DNA of 64,000 nucleotides, from NCBI GenBank assembly GCA_903813345.2, contig CAIIXF020000006.1, forward strand, positions 24,559,936 through 24,623,935, written 5' to 3'. The notes below the pieces were generated by a model. It saw only the letters and a program-made list of their open reading frames with translations. It made no database searches and had not been told where the DNA came from. This document shows, one piece after another, positions 23,431-35,379 of this stretch. The stretch comes from Owenia fusiformis. Lineage: Eukaryota > Annelida > Polychaeta > Sabellida > Oweniidae. Positions within the stretch are counted from its first letter, which is position 1. Every line of letters begins with the position of its first letter. The position numbers and the translations under genes were made by a program.

Positions 23431-25285
23431 TATTATACTGTTTTCATTGTTGTTTGTTTTCTAAGCAGTTTTATCTAAATAGTTTCATTTATTCTTAAAG
23501 GGTGACGCATATCGTTTAGAAAATCGAACGCTCGTTTCTGGTGTTGCTCACCGTTTAGTATAAAAGGCCCGATCCCGGAATAATACTCAAGGGTTCACAG
23601 GTTCGAGATCGTTGTGTCAACACCTCTAACTGTTATATAGCATAAGTATATTGTAGATCGTCACACATTTATAAAAGGGTGATTTTTATTTTGACAAATC
23701 AATTCCACATTTATGGGTGAAGTTTCAGGATCTTCTATTTGTGTATAATAAGGAAAAATTGGCATCTAAATTTCCCCATAACGTAATAGCACACAGCTTG
23801 GCATATGAAATATCCTACAAATGAAACAAAGCAAGACAAACCGGTTTCTAATACAAGGATTTATATTGGCTGTTGTACATGTATTCTTTGAACGCAATCA
23901 CTCTTTTGATAACGTTTTCAAAATCATTATAAACGGATTACTTTATCTCAAAGACAATTTCAATAAACTGGATTTTACAGAACTCCCCTTATTTCTTAAA
24001 AATGGACTGATCCAGTTAATTCGCCTGGAGCCGCCATATTGTTTTTATACGGGATGCTAATCGGAACCCTTTAAATTACTTTTAAATTCCAATTGTTTCA
24101 AACTCAATTCATCAATTCTAACTACGGACGTAAGGGATTTCCATAACTCACCGGTAGCATATCACTGGCAACACTTGACACCGATATAGACTAATTTTCA
24201 CTCAACCGTGCATTGATAGTTAATCGGGGTGTGTGGGAGGGCCCAAAGGAGTTGAGACGAGAATAGTCTTATCACATTTTAAGTTTTCAGGTGTAAATCA
24301 AACCGATTTTTCATTTCAATTGATAGAAACAATTCTCGAAATCGTTGTTCCCTCTTCAAAAGAGGAGACGCGAAAATCTTTCCTTATAAGGTCAAACTAT
24401 TTCCCATGATGCAGTTCGCGGAGGAACAAATTTATACTTCCTTGTTTTCCCTCATAGGTTTAACATGGGGATTTTCACACCTATCTTTCAAACGATATAT
24501 TCGTTCATATTCCCGTACGAGAGTACAGAAAATTTTTTTAGAAACGATTGATCTCTTATTAATCTTAATATAACAGCTATTTCTTTCATTGTATTGATTC
24601 ATAGCGTGGTGAAAACGACGATTGAAAAGTGAGAAAATATTCCGGAAGAGAAGGTCACATGATCAGTTGACTAGTCGCCATATTGGAAAAAACAATTCCA
24701 TTCGACTTTCAATACTTTCATGCCAATCTTACCGCACTACAAACTGCAACATCGATGCAACAACTGAATAAAAGTATTCATCTTCAAATTACATTATAGA
24801 GTTACGTTGAAAACCCACAAACAACTGATCAGTAGACCAAAGAAGACGCGTCGCTATTATCTAGGTCAATCTGTTCAGTGGTCCGAAAGCAAATCTATAG
24901 TACTCGTTTCCGAATTTTGTTGTTCATTGTACAGTCTTTTATTGATTAAACTCAGTATACTGACTATTAAAGCAATGACAAAGAGGAATACTTCCGATGG
25001 TGTCATTGTTTTATTTAGCGTGCGGGTGTAAAAACAAAATTGCGTAATTAGTTTGATTTAGAACTTTCGGGTCACGCAAATAGCTACGCGAAATGCATAG
25101 TGGAAAAATATTGACCAATCAAATTTTGTCCTTTTTGAGTGCTTTTTCAGAACATATTTGCGAACGTTCTGATTCAAAGAGCGAATCGCGAAAGGGAGAA
25201 TTTGAATAGACGCTCTTCTCTCTGCCCACGGTGAAAATCTAGCTACATACGTCTTTTGATTGGTCTGGTTCACCCACGTGATATA
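23431..25285. other. Intergenic region without recognised features
   Basis: A B-box-like GGTTCGAGATC lies at about 23600 but no tRNA cloverleaf can be drawn around it. Three open frames of about 70-80 codons (23821, 24807 and 25273 on the minus strand) show no domain, signal peptide or splice context. I treat them as chance. Confidence 0.4.
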
Positions 25286-25287
25286 TA

Positions 25288-25607
25288 CAGGATGGGAAAT
25301 AAAAATAGGACATTGTGTATATATGAGTATGAGGAATTTAATTAGCTTTAGTAAGATATAGTATTTTGTGACATATCTTTAATGATTTAGAAATTGTGAC
25401 AATTTTTTAATCTGATGTCCCATTGTCACAATTCACAAAAAACAGATTTTACAATCTACCAATACAAGAAAACGAATATCCAATTATCTCTGTCTTTCTC
25501 TTTGATAATAGCTCTCAATCTCAAGAAATCATTACTTTACATTACATATGTACTTTCTCTTTTGAATAGAATATATGTAAGTGTCACATCTTTATTTGCC
25601 CACCCTG
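25288..25607. mobile_element. 320-bp TA-flanked MITE
   Basis: It starts CAGGATGGGAAATAAAAATA and ends with the inverse of CAGGGTGGGCAAATAAAGAT. TA flanks at 25286-25287 and 25608-25609. The 93-codon frame inside has no transposase motif. Confidence 0.75.
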
Positions 25608-25609
25608 TA

Positions 25610-26345
25610 GTGTTTTATTTGCGGAAGCTTAGTAGACTCTTGGAATGTCAAGTGAGTTCATTAGCCGATGATATAATCAAACTGTGGATATTTTAAACTG
25701 CAATTGACATTGTTCAAGTCTGGTTTATTTATGCTAATTTACTTTTATTTAGACCCTATACACAAGGAGACGATGCAGATATTAAGATATGATCATATCG
25801 TGGCATAACAAAATAAAAAGGTGAGAATGATTATTTAAAAGATTCAAAAAAATTATTTGATATATCATTTTAAAGATGCTTATCTGTTATATCTTTTTTG
25901 TTATAACTATGATGTAATGATAATTATTACAAAACTATGGATGTAACTAACATTGTGTAAGTACGACTACTTGGGTTCTTCGGTCTACTGCCTTAATGGA
26001 TTATCACGGAGTGAGCTCGGAATATTTGTCCGCTGTTGGGTACAAGCTATTTGTCGTAAAAATGTGCAAGATGCTGTTTTTATAGTTTGCGTCAAAAATG
26101 GTAAGCGGGTCAAAGGGCGCAATGCATTGCGGCCGATATTAGGCACGGGGGTATTTCATGTTTGACACTGATCCTTTAGGAGTACTCCTCCTGGAGTAGG
26201 TTATTGTATTTTACCAAACATCAGAGTTAAAAAATGTGTGGTTTCCTGATAGAATAGCTTGATCGCCCATACAGAGAAACATCCGAAGCTTCTTCAATTG
26301 TAATTACAACATATTAATTGTATACTATTCTTATTTTCCCTCGTA
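25610..26345. other. Upstream region of secreted EF-hand gene
   Basis: No coding exon recognised. It ends in a polypyrimidine-rich 3' splice site (TTATTTTCCCTCGTAG) two bases before the start codon at 26349, so at least one 5' UTR exon should lie in this stretch or further upstream. Confidence 0.4.
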
Positions 26346-26348
26346 GTC

Positions 26349-27721
26349 ATGCCTACCAAACCAATGCAGCTTCTGATATTTTGCTTATGGCTACCGCATT
26401 TTTGGAAAGTTTCGGCAAATGTTTTTGTGGACAAAAGGATGAAAGAGGAAATATTTGAAGAAGGTAATTTTGTGTATATGTGTTACCAAACAACTCATTA
26501 TACATGTACAAACAAAACTTACGCTTGCTTTGTTTATTCCAAAATAAATTGCATGATTATATATGCGTGTCTTAATTGCCAATATTGTGAATTCTTGTCA
26601 ATACGAAAATATGTCCATATTCCGAAAACTTCATTCATATCGTGAAAAACGTGTAGACGAAATATATAGCCGAGAAATTTTCATTTATTTTTCTTTAAAA
26701 TCTTATTGTAGATGTGTATGATATTCCACATAAGAAGCAATATGGGGAAAGTGCCTTCGTTATATTCACCCGTCTTATGACAAGAAAAGGCCAGCGACAA
26801 TCCGACAATGATGATCTTCTTGCAGAAAGAATATTCAGACTTTTTGATGTAAACGGTAAGTGAATACATTCATTTTAATTTTAGTTTGTACCATATCATT
26901 TGACAGAAATTCATTTGATTTAATTTAAGAGAAAATTGTGAGAGCTGTGAAATATGCATATTAGTTAAATTACACAGATTCTAGCAATGATATAATAATT
27001 GTCTTTACTTATATTCGCCTCTTTGTTTCTTCAGATCATAATAAACAAATATGATATTTCCCTGGTTAACTCATGTTCGTCTTCAACCTCGTGATCTTTT
27101 GCATGATCGATTATCCAAATATGCTTATCTTAACAAGTGTTTTAAATATCCCACCCCCTCTTAATCAATCGGGCTTGTTATCGATCATTTCAATGAGATA
27201 ATTTACGGGTTTGATTAAACATAAGGAATCTTTTCTTGCTTGGATAGTTTGTTAATATATATCGATCGCCTCTCTTAATTTTGGGGGTTTAGGACGTAAA
27301 TGTCGTTTTGCATTTGTTGTTTCTATTAGTTAATAAGGAGTTTAAGCTTGCATTTAAAATCGAAACGCCAACCTATATACGTATGACCAATCGCCCATAC
27401 AAATGCATTGCTTCAATATTTTCCGTTCACGTTTAGGTTGTGAACAACATTGCAAGCTTAAACTCCCTAATAATTCACCCGCTAGCACAATATGACGACA
27501 GTATCATTAATAAAAAAATAACCATTGATCTGTTTTGTCCGGGGCACTATGAACTGAAAGTTTAGATACTCGGCGGTTTGGCACAATTCAATGATACTTC
27601 ATACTTCAACAAAAGTAGATTGTTTATCAAGCTCCATTTATTTTCAGAAAATACGGTAGTAGAGCTAAATGAGTTCAAAGCAATGCTGACATTACTAGGC
27701 GTGATTAAGAGACGACACTAG
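26349..27721 (+). CDS. Small secreted protein with calmodulin-like EF-hand
   Basis: Three coding exons, 26349-26463, 26712-26855 and 27648-27721, joined by two phase-1 GT-AG introns, encode 110 residues. Residues 1-23 are a signal peptide (PMQLLIFCLWLPHFWKVSA), so the product enters the secretory pathway. The C-terminal half matches the second half of calmodulin-type pairs: FVIFTRLMTRKG, an acidic linker SDNDD, the helix ERIFRLF, then the 12-residue loop DVNENTVVELNE (84-95), with ligand positions 1, 3, 5 and 12 occupied by D, N, N and E and valine at 8. Splicing across the exon 2/3 boundary is needed to make the loop exactly 12 residues, which supports the model. The usual Gly at loop position 6 is Thr. 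Only one intact loop is visible; residues 24-55 may be a degenerate partner. Calmodulin itself has four loops and no signal peptide. Likely a calcium-binding ER or extracellular protein; role unknown. Confidence 0.8.
27330..27473. mobile_element. Short hairpin MITE in EF-hand gene intron 2
   Basis: The arm AGGAGTTTAAGCTTGCA (27336-27352) is inverted at 27451-27467 (TGCAAGCTTAAACTCCC), each followed or preceded by TAATAA. About 100 bp between the arms, non-coding. Confidence 0.65.
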
Positions 27722-28011
27722 TTTAGTCTATTTGTGAAGACTTTACAACGACCTACTGTTCCACATAAATTGGTTAAATATATACCAATGCCAATTGCGA
27801 TTGTACGTGGTGGCAGTGATGATGTAGAAATAGTAGGATGAGATGTTCATGACTGAGCAGCGATGGGGTGTTAGGGAAAATTAGTTCAGTCTATATGTGG
27901 ATCGGAGACAATACAATGGCATAATGTTCATCATGCAACTAAGGGGATAACACCCCATCGTACTCGGACTCTCTTCATCAAATAAAAATAATACAACTAC
28001 AATTACAACTA

Positions 28012-28072
28012 CAGGGTGAGCCAATTCAATTTTATCACAATTTGTTTGGATTACCTTTTTTGGCTCACCCTG
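28012..28072. mobile_element. 61-bp minimal TA-flanked element
   Basis: CAGGGTGAGCCAA at the left and TTGGCTCACCCTG at the right are perfect inverted repeats with TA on both sides (28010-28011, 28073-28074). Only about 35 bp remain between them: the extreme of internal deletion in this mariner-end family. Confidence 0.75.
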
Positions 28073-28074
28073 TA

Positions 28075-28685
28075 TGACCTATTACTTATCTCTTCTTAAG
28101 CAACTATTAATTTGGCTAAAATACAAGATCCTTCGAAAATCATTGTTGTGGCAGTGATGATGTATTATAATTGAAATGGATATGGAAATCACAGCATTAG
28201 CATCACTTGTATTAGTATTTAATAACTCTACATTTTGACACCAGTTACTGTGTCACTCAGACAACATGTTTTGATTTATGCTCATATGGTCAAAAAATAA
28301 TTATTTCAATCCATCTGAGGTCTTATTTTATCGTCATCTACATTTTAATTGGTTGTACGGTCTCATCTCAGGCCATGTTTTAGAAAGGAATAAATGCATG
28401 ATTTCTTTGCAGTCCATAGTTCAATCGTATCCTCATTTAGATCGTCATAGAAGAAAAGATGTCATCGTCTACCTGAAATTGAAAATAAAAAGTACTTTAC
28501 AAATAAAAATCGGATAAACGTTACTTTGTGGGAAGAGGACCTCACAATAATTATCTGTTTACGATGTTGAATGAAGTTTGCCGTCAATAAACCGCTTTCA
28601 GTTGTCAATAAACTGACATCACATCATTAGGCTGGATAAAGGTATTTGCGGTTATTTTACAACCATTCGCGTAAAAGACAAAACA
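28075..28685. other. Non-coding
   Basis: A 79-codon frame at 28278-28517 has no recognisable signature. Nothing else seen. Confidence 0.35.
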
Positions 28686-28686
28686 A

Positions 28687-29963
28687 GAGATTCAAGATTC
28701 AAGATTCAAGATTTTATTGTGTTTCAAACCAAACACTTGGTTTCCTCACAAAATCAATTACAAGACATTTACATATAATTATACAATTAAAAAAACAACA
28801 TGCATTGTTTCACAAATACCATCATACAATCTTTCCTTTTTCAAATAGCTCCCGACGCTGATTAAAAAGTTTATTTATAAAATGTATCAATTCGTTAACA
28901 ATTTCAAAATCATCAGAAGTCATCAAAAAGTTATATTTTTCTTTATCCGACATATTATCAAATGTGTCAATAAAACTTAGTTTATTAAAAAATTCAAATC
29001 TACATTTTTTATAGCCATCACACACAAGAAGAAAATGCTTTTCATCCTCTACTTCCCCCTTATTGCAAATCTGACAAATTCTTTCATTTATTTCAAGTCG
29101 ATGCTGTTTAGTGCCATCTTTTTTCTTTTTCTCGTGTCTCCCTGTTTCAATTCTTAAATTATGGTTTGCTAATCTAAACCTGGCCATTTTAAAAATTAAC
29201 ATTTTGTTCACGCTTAATGTTAAATATCTTTCCAGATTGTAATCAATTTTCATATAATTTGATTACTAATATTAAGTTTTCTATTTTCCCTTATAGCTCT
29301 ATCATTAAGTTCTATACATTTTCTTTGCATTTCAAGTTTAATTGCTTTTAGTAATCGTTTTATTCCAAACGTACTCCCATTTTCAAAGACATGTTGAAAA
29401 TGAAAGTACTTTAATATGCATTCCATATGTTTGACATATATGTTATTTTTATCCCGAAATGATATATTTATTAAGCTATCCGCGTTTGTTTGATGCACAC
29501 ATTTCAACCAATATTTTATGGAATATATAAGTGAGTCTATAGCTAATGGAAATCTTCCTAAATCTTTTTTAACGGCATAACTTGAAGTATATTTGTTAAC
29601 CCCTAAAAGGAATTTGCAAAATTTATTGTGTATTTTTTCAGGAATAAAGTCTTCATAAGAACTCTCTAGTTTAAGGTCCCCTTGACTAATCCTTCTGTCA
29701 ACTTTCAAGTGAAGCATTGACCAAAATTCACTTCCGTATAATAATATAGGCTTAACACACATGTCAAAGATTTTTGTGTGCAATTCTACATTGATAGTTG
29801 AAAACTTAAAATTTTGTCTCATCATAAAAATAACTTTCATCGCCTTCTTACTTAATTCTGATATGCCATGTTTCAAACTCCCAGAGCTTTTTAAAACAAA
29901 TCCCAAATATTTATATTCATTTACTTTTTCTATATTTATACTTCCAAATTTAAAACATCTATA
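28687..29963 (-). pseudogene. 5'-truncated non-LTR retrotransposon (LINE), 3' end
   Basis: The minus strand encodes the region after the reverse-transcriptase core of a LINE polyprotein. It starts at KCFKFGS...NEYKYLGFVLKSSG (truncation at about 29963) and continues through KPILLYGSEFW, KFCKFLLGVNKYTSSYAVKK, DLGRFPLA and YWLKCV. A one-base frameshift near 29252 moves the frame; the second part (29253-28822) ends with a CCHC-like element, ICQICNKGEVEDEKHFLLVC, and a charged tail. The 3' end is AATAAAATC followed by about three TTGAATC units (28687-28715), the simple-repeat tail seen in CR1/L2-type LINEs. Truncation at the 5' end is the usual outcome of target-primed reverse transcription. The frameshift makes it inactive. 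Family assignment below non-LTR level is uncertain. Confidence 0.85.
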
Positions 29964-31111
29964 GCTAGGAGTAAACTACATCGTTTAGTTGCTATATCAT
30001 TGGAATATTGGGCACTTCACAAAAATCACGATACTTTCTTAACCATATAACAATAACAAATAAGATTTAATTGTAAAAAACTATGATTTTGTTGTTCTAA
30101 AACGCCCCGATGAAAATTATTCCAAGAAACGTTAGTTTCAAAAATACGCTCAGAGTATTCTGGTGGAGTAATTCCTGGGAATTGAATTTTTATTCAAAAT
30201 CCTCTGAATTCACTTCTCTGATTCAAACGAGAACAAATATTTGAAATCTCCATTCATTAAAGAGTTAACGGCACATTGAAATCTACGAAATCGTACGGTG
30301 TATATTTACAAGAATGGCTAAAAGCCAACTACAATTAAACAATTCAGAGTCCTAAAATGAACGAGTGAACATTTGTTCGCTTTTGTATGAACGTTCATCA
30401 TTCTGGTTTTTGCTATCAATCATAAAAGTGCCCGTTGTTAATGTTTTGTGAAATATGTAATTTCAAAATATATTTCAATCGATGTATATAAATGGATTTC
30501 AGAACATATTAAGAATTAACTGATATTATGAAACGGAAGGTTACTTATTCACTACAGTAGTTATACAGGATGTCCATAATCTCTACACTTTACACAGACT
30601 TTGTTTTGGAATTGTTTCGACTTTATTGACACCTTGTATATTATATATTATTATGAGACGTGTGTTTAAAATAAGAAAACACAAGAGTAAAAGTATATAT
30701 ATAATTGAAAACATTGTCTATAATGATATTTAGAATACTAGAAATATAAAGATGATATTTATTAGAATATAATAGTTAATGTTATATATTCATAAATGAA
30801 TACACAATGTACAAAGAAAAAACCATCATATTACATTTATGTATTGACATCAGAGAGTCAATAAAATATATATATAGTCAAGAGACAAATGTATAAGAAT
30901 TGAATGGTTTCGTTTTTATTCTAATTGTGATTTTGGTTACTTTCCTATGGTATGTGAAATGCAGAATCAGTTCGGCTAGTAGAACTATAGCAAGAAACCT
31001 TTCCAAATGAGTGTTTCATTTTAAATTAGGTCACTCTAATTTGTGGAATTTAATTTTACTAATAACAGTTTTAACTTAAAAGTATAATGATGTCACTTTG
31101 TTTATGTTTAG
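29964..31111. other. Intergenic AT-rich; 69-bp minimal element at 30569-30637
   Basis: At about 30567, TACAGGATGTCCATAA is followed some 55 bp later by TTATTGACACCTTGTA, imperfect inverted ends like the minimal mariner-end element at 28012. Otherwise non-coding. Confidence 0.4.
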
Positions 31112-31119
31112 TTTGAAAC

Positions 31120-31486
31120 CAGAGGGGGAGAAACACCAGGGTTCAAAGATGACATACGCTTATAATGTAAATCTGTATTGAGATGACATCGTCGCTGATT
31201 GGTCAAAAGTCAACAAACAAATGACGTCATCAATGGCGGTTTCAAAATTTTCGGAATACGCTTCGAATAATATTATGTTCATCTCTGGCGTTTTAACCAA
31301 TATCATAGCTTCTCATTTCACATCAAGATAAGGAAAGGTGTACGGAATATGCCTATGTCAATTAAAACATCCCATCGAAGGTAATATTTGATAACTAGCC
31401 GATGAAAATTTGAACGAACGAAGGTGGTAAGCAAGAGAGGTAATTATGTCTGTCATCTTTAAACTCTGGGGCTTTCCCTCCTCTTG
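31120..31486. mobile_element. hAT-like MITE with 8-bp target duplication
   Basis: Starts CAGAGGGGGAGAAAC and ends in the inverse, CTTTCCCTCCTCTTG; arms of about 37 bp include TCAAAGATGACATAC / TGTCTGTCATCTTTAAAC. The flanks are an exact 8-bp direct repeat, TTTGAAAC (31112-31119 and 31487-31494). An 8-bp duplication and CAGAG-type ends are hAT hallmarks. No transposase inside. A relative lies at 3382-3611. Confidence 0.75.
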
Positions 31487-31711
31487 TTTGAAACGTTAGA
31501 TGGTGAATGTACATTCGAGTATATTACACTCCCAAACATTAGTTTGGTAACAAGAAGTTTTCATTCAATGGCAAATCGGAGCCTAGAGATGTTTGAATGT
31601 TCATTTTTCAAGTTGCTAAGCAGACTTTGGTGAGTGATCTTAGGCCTAAAGGGATCTTTGGTTGTCATAGTTATGGAGGGGAGTGTAAATCATAGATTTG
31701 AAATACAATGA

Positions 31712-32414
31712 TTACCTACCCGGGGAACAATATGGATCATTCATACAATTCTGCATCAGGTTACCACGGTGGGCGTGCAAGGAGGCCTGTCCCATCTTAG
31801 CACCTAGTTGACTGTATATACACGGGAATCCACCACATTTCCGCTTTTCTACAGACGATTTCAGCAGTTGACTTATTTCTCGTAAAGTTTCGAGATTTTC
31901 ATTATTCCTAAAAAGGTTTCATAAGTCGCATGAATTACACTACTTTTAAAAAAGATTTTTAAATTCGGTTCCCAATTCGATTACAAAGGTTTTACGAATT
32001 GCATTTGTTCTTAAATAATTTTAGAGAATTTACATTTTCAAATCTAAGACGACTTTGGTTCGCAGCTGTGTTTCTTTTTGGTTATATTCATCTCATAGAT
32101 ACCAATAACGTAACATACTTCATGAGCAGGATAATATTAGTATAATTATAGTATTTACCATAAATGTTTCAATCCTCCACGCTTTATTTCAATCATAAGG
32201 GGGAATATGTTTTGTTGGGAAAACTTTCTCTATAATTTTTTATAATTCCTGCGATATTGAAATAATATTTTGAGACCTTAAAAGTCAGACGCTCAATTCG
32301 ATGTGTAATAACATATTAAAAAGAGACTTACCTTTCTATGTAAAACCCCTTTGAAAAGGGAATTATCACTGCAAACACGACACATGTCAACAAAAGATTC
32401 CAAATAAGCATCAT
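31712..32414 (-). CDS. Four-cysteine amidated peptide hormone precursor, two exons
   Basis: Minus-strand exons 32414-32332 and 31907-31712, separated by a phase-2 GT-AG intron (donor GTAAGT, acceptor CTTTTTAG), encode 92 residues. Residues 1-23 are a strong signal peptide (MMLIWNLLLTCVVFAVIIPF, then SKG). A short acidic linker ends in Lys49-Arg50, a convertase site. The predicted mature peptide, from about residue 51, has four cysteines (KCGGFPC at 51-57; NCMNDPYC at 81-88) separated by 24 residues, and ends SPGR at the stop codon. Trimming Arg and using Gly as amide donor would give a C-terminal prolinamide. A 3' splice site (TCTAATTTAG) two bases before the ATG implies a spliced 5' UTR. All features are those of a neuropeptide or peptide hormone gene. 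I do not recognise the family. Confidence 0.75.
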
Positions 32415-32416
32415 TC

Positions 32417-33330
32417 CTAAATTAGAGCCAAGACATGCAATACATTTAAAGAAAAACTCCGCTTTGACTAAAACAAAAGGAAAGATTTTAATGATATCTT
32501 AAGAATACGCCTATAAGTAGACGAGGAAGGTTAATTGTGGTTGTAACGTGAAAAATCAGAGCTTAGTAGATTATTTTATTATTTCTTAATACTTTATTGT
32601 CTATTTTATGCTGCGCCTCCTCATATTGGCATTTTTGTTAACGATGTCGAGCTCATGTGATGACTTCACCTTATTGAGAGGGTAGTACAATGTGATTGGA
32701 TGGCTAATGTCATGCGCCACTTACAAAGGATTCTGGGATGTCACCACCTCTGTGTACCCATGGATTATACCAGATCTCGATATCGTCCCTTGCTGAGCCT
32801 TCTGCTGGAATCCATAAAGAGGCTGTCATTTCTAATTCTACAATTGATGGCCAAACTGTTGGTCAGACTAGGACATTTTTATATAGCACCAGGGGACATG
32901 TTTCTGCACTTTACTATCATTCGTTTATGAGTATCATCCTTGGATTAAAACTATTAAGATAATAACAATTGTTTTATTTTTTATGGAGATCGTTACCTGT
33001 GCAATGTGTCTCAATAATAGGTTACTTCGCAATTTCATAGAGCAAAATCTGAGGATACGAGGCTTAAAGATTTATTTTGATGTGCCTATAATGTGGTGGA
33101 AAATGTTCAACAACGTGGCTGGATGTATTTTTCCATAGAGTACTTCCTACAGTACCTCTATTTGAAGAATGAGCGCATAACATGATAATGAAGAATGTGA
33201 AATTAAGCGGTCAATCTGTTTACATATTTGCTTCATGATACGTAACTTTCATTTGTACATTACATTATACATGATGCCCATCTCTTCATTTATTACACAA
33301 TTCCTCCATTTTGATCGTCTGACGATTTTA
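32417..33330. other. 5' flank of the peptide gene
   Basis: Should contain its upstream UTR exon and promoter, not identified. Two overlapping frames of about 75 codons on the plus strand (32700-32962) have somewhat higher GC than their surroundings but no recognisable domain. Confidence 0.35.
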
Positions 33331-35379
33331 GTTAGAGACCCATGCCTCTCTATCGTTTCAAAAAATTTACCCAACGTTGCGGTCTCTGTTAATTTATGGC
33401 ATCCATACTTTTCTGAAAGGTAACACTTTGAGGTTCAATTTTCTGCCGGATGCCCTTGCAAACTCTCATTGGTTGCTCTGTATTGTAGCATTCCGTTACC
33501 ATGGTTACGCATCTATAGGCATCTTACCTTGGAATCTTAAATCATTTGTAGCTTTGTCATTATTTTGTCTATAGATATGATATTGGTATCTAATTAAACC
33601 TAAATAAATGTCTCATATATTTAAATATCCAATTATGCAAATTAGCTCATTTGCATAAATTGTGACGTCATAAATCTATTTTTGGTTCAGAATTTTCAAG
33701 TATAGCAATGTATCTTTAAGAACTGAAGCCGTATGGTAGAATTTCTTCAATGTTATGACTTTTATTCTGTGAGCAGAAGGTTTAAGCAACATAAAAGTGA
33801 AAACAGATTCAAAATTGGATCAGAACTAACAAAGTTATTAATGTTTCTGGGCAGCTACCATGAACGTTATCATTGAATAATTAACTTTAAACATCTTACC
33901 TTAGAATTGAAATGTTTGGTAGCTTTGTCATTATTTGGTCTATAGAGGAGATCTTGGTATTGAATTGATCCTAATTGAATAAATGGTATGGTAACGATAT
34001 TCAATTATGCAAATTAGCTAATTTGCATAAATTATGATGTCATCAATCTATTTTTGGTTCAGAACTTCCAAGTATAGCAACAAAGGAGGGCGAGTTGTTT
34101 GTAGAATGAATCGGGGGATTTTTTTCATGAATTTCGCTTATGTTTTTCATCCAAAAAACATCAATACACTTTAAAACATTTTGTTTACTTTAAGATTACA
34201 CCATGTAATCAAAAAATATATTTCTCGTTTTCAAAGATAATCCATGGATTAACACCCAGGTATTTTTATTTTTCAAACTTTAGAGGGCTGGGAATCATTG
34301 ATGCTCAACGCTTTTGAATATGATAAATGCTGTTTTAAATAGGTTTTACGTATGCCAATAATTTCTCAAATTATGTAAGCTGAATGCATTCCATAATCCC
34401 TAGAATATTCTCTTGGAGGAATCCAATGGTATCCAATGGTAGTTCCAAGTAGATTTTTAGATGGCAGGTAAGTAAATTCTTTAGTACTCGCCTTATTGGG
34501 TTGAGTTAGTTTATATTCAAAAAATATATATGATTCTGTAAAGATGTCAGTGTGGATGCTATATAGATTGCACACGTATGGTTAGCTGTATAATCCTATA
34601 TTATGTAACACGAGTACAGTTTTGGTTGACATGATTGTGACTGAGTGAGAGATTAAACTCTTTAAGGTAGTTCTGCATGTTGATAATTTTTACTAATTTT
34701 GGTGATGAATAAATTATCTGATAATTATAAATTGGGCGATATTTTTGACATTTTAAGTGGATATAAAGAATTATGGTAACATACACATGGACCATGCATA
34801 CACATACAATTACAAATGTGAAAATATTGTCCCTTTCATTGATTATCGGTATTTATAATCATGAAAATTATTGAAAAATATCGAGACATGTTTACCTTAA
34901 AATCAGATTGGCTTACAAGTACCCTAAGCTATTTTCACATTTTTATTGCAAGAAAATCTTTTTGCAAGGATTACAAAGGCTGAAATATTGTGGTGGCTCT
35001 ATTTGGCTGGAGTTTAATATTCAGACCTAGCTATAGGTATTATTACATTTATATGTACACTAGTATCTTGTTGACCTATATTCAGCACTGTATTGATGAA
35101 TGGGCCACTTATTAGGGCCAATATTCAATCATAAAGTGTACAGGGGTAGAGATGCCAAACCAAGAAGTCTTTTTGTGTCTGTCAAAATCCATTTGCATCC
35201 TACACATCCCAACATATTATCCAAATATGTTATTAATTAATGAAACATAACAGTATAATCTTTGGATTTAGAAAGTTGTATGGGATTTCATTAGTATAAA
35301 AGTTGCTTTTGAAGCATTTTTCTATAGCCATTTTGTAGGAAAAAAATGATGGAAAAATGTATAATCTTTTAATTTGAAG

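Noticed and set aside
23590-23625. Possible tRNA (GGTTCGAGATC B-box)
   Set aside because: No acceptor or anticodon stem can be paired around it.
25953-26165. Frame containing NGKRVKGR, resembling an amidation/dibasic site
   Set aside because: No signal peptide or upstream exon feeding it, and only one such site; probably chance despite its higher GC.
28278-28517. 79-codon open frame
   Set aside because: No domain, no splice sites, and AT-rich background where frames of this length are expected by chance.
32700-32962. Two overlapping plus-strand frames of about 75 codons
   Set aside because: Neither has a signal peptide or domain; overlapping frames of equal length argue for chance or an old repeat.
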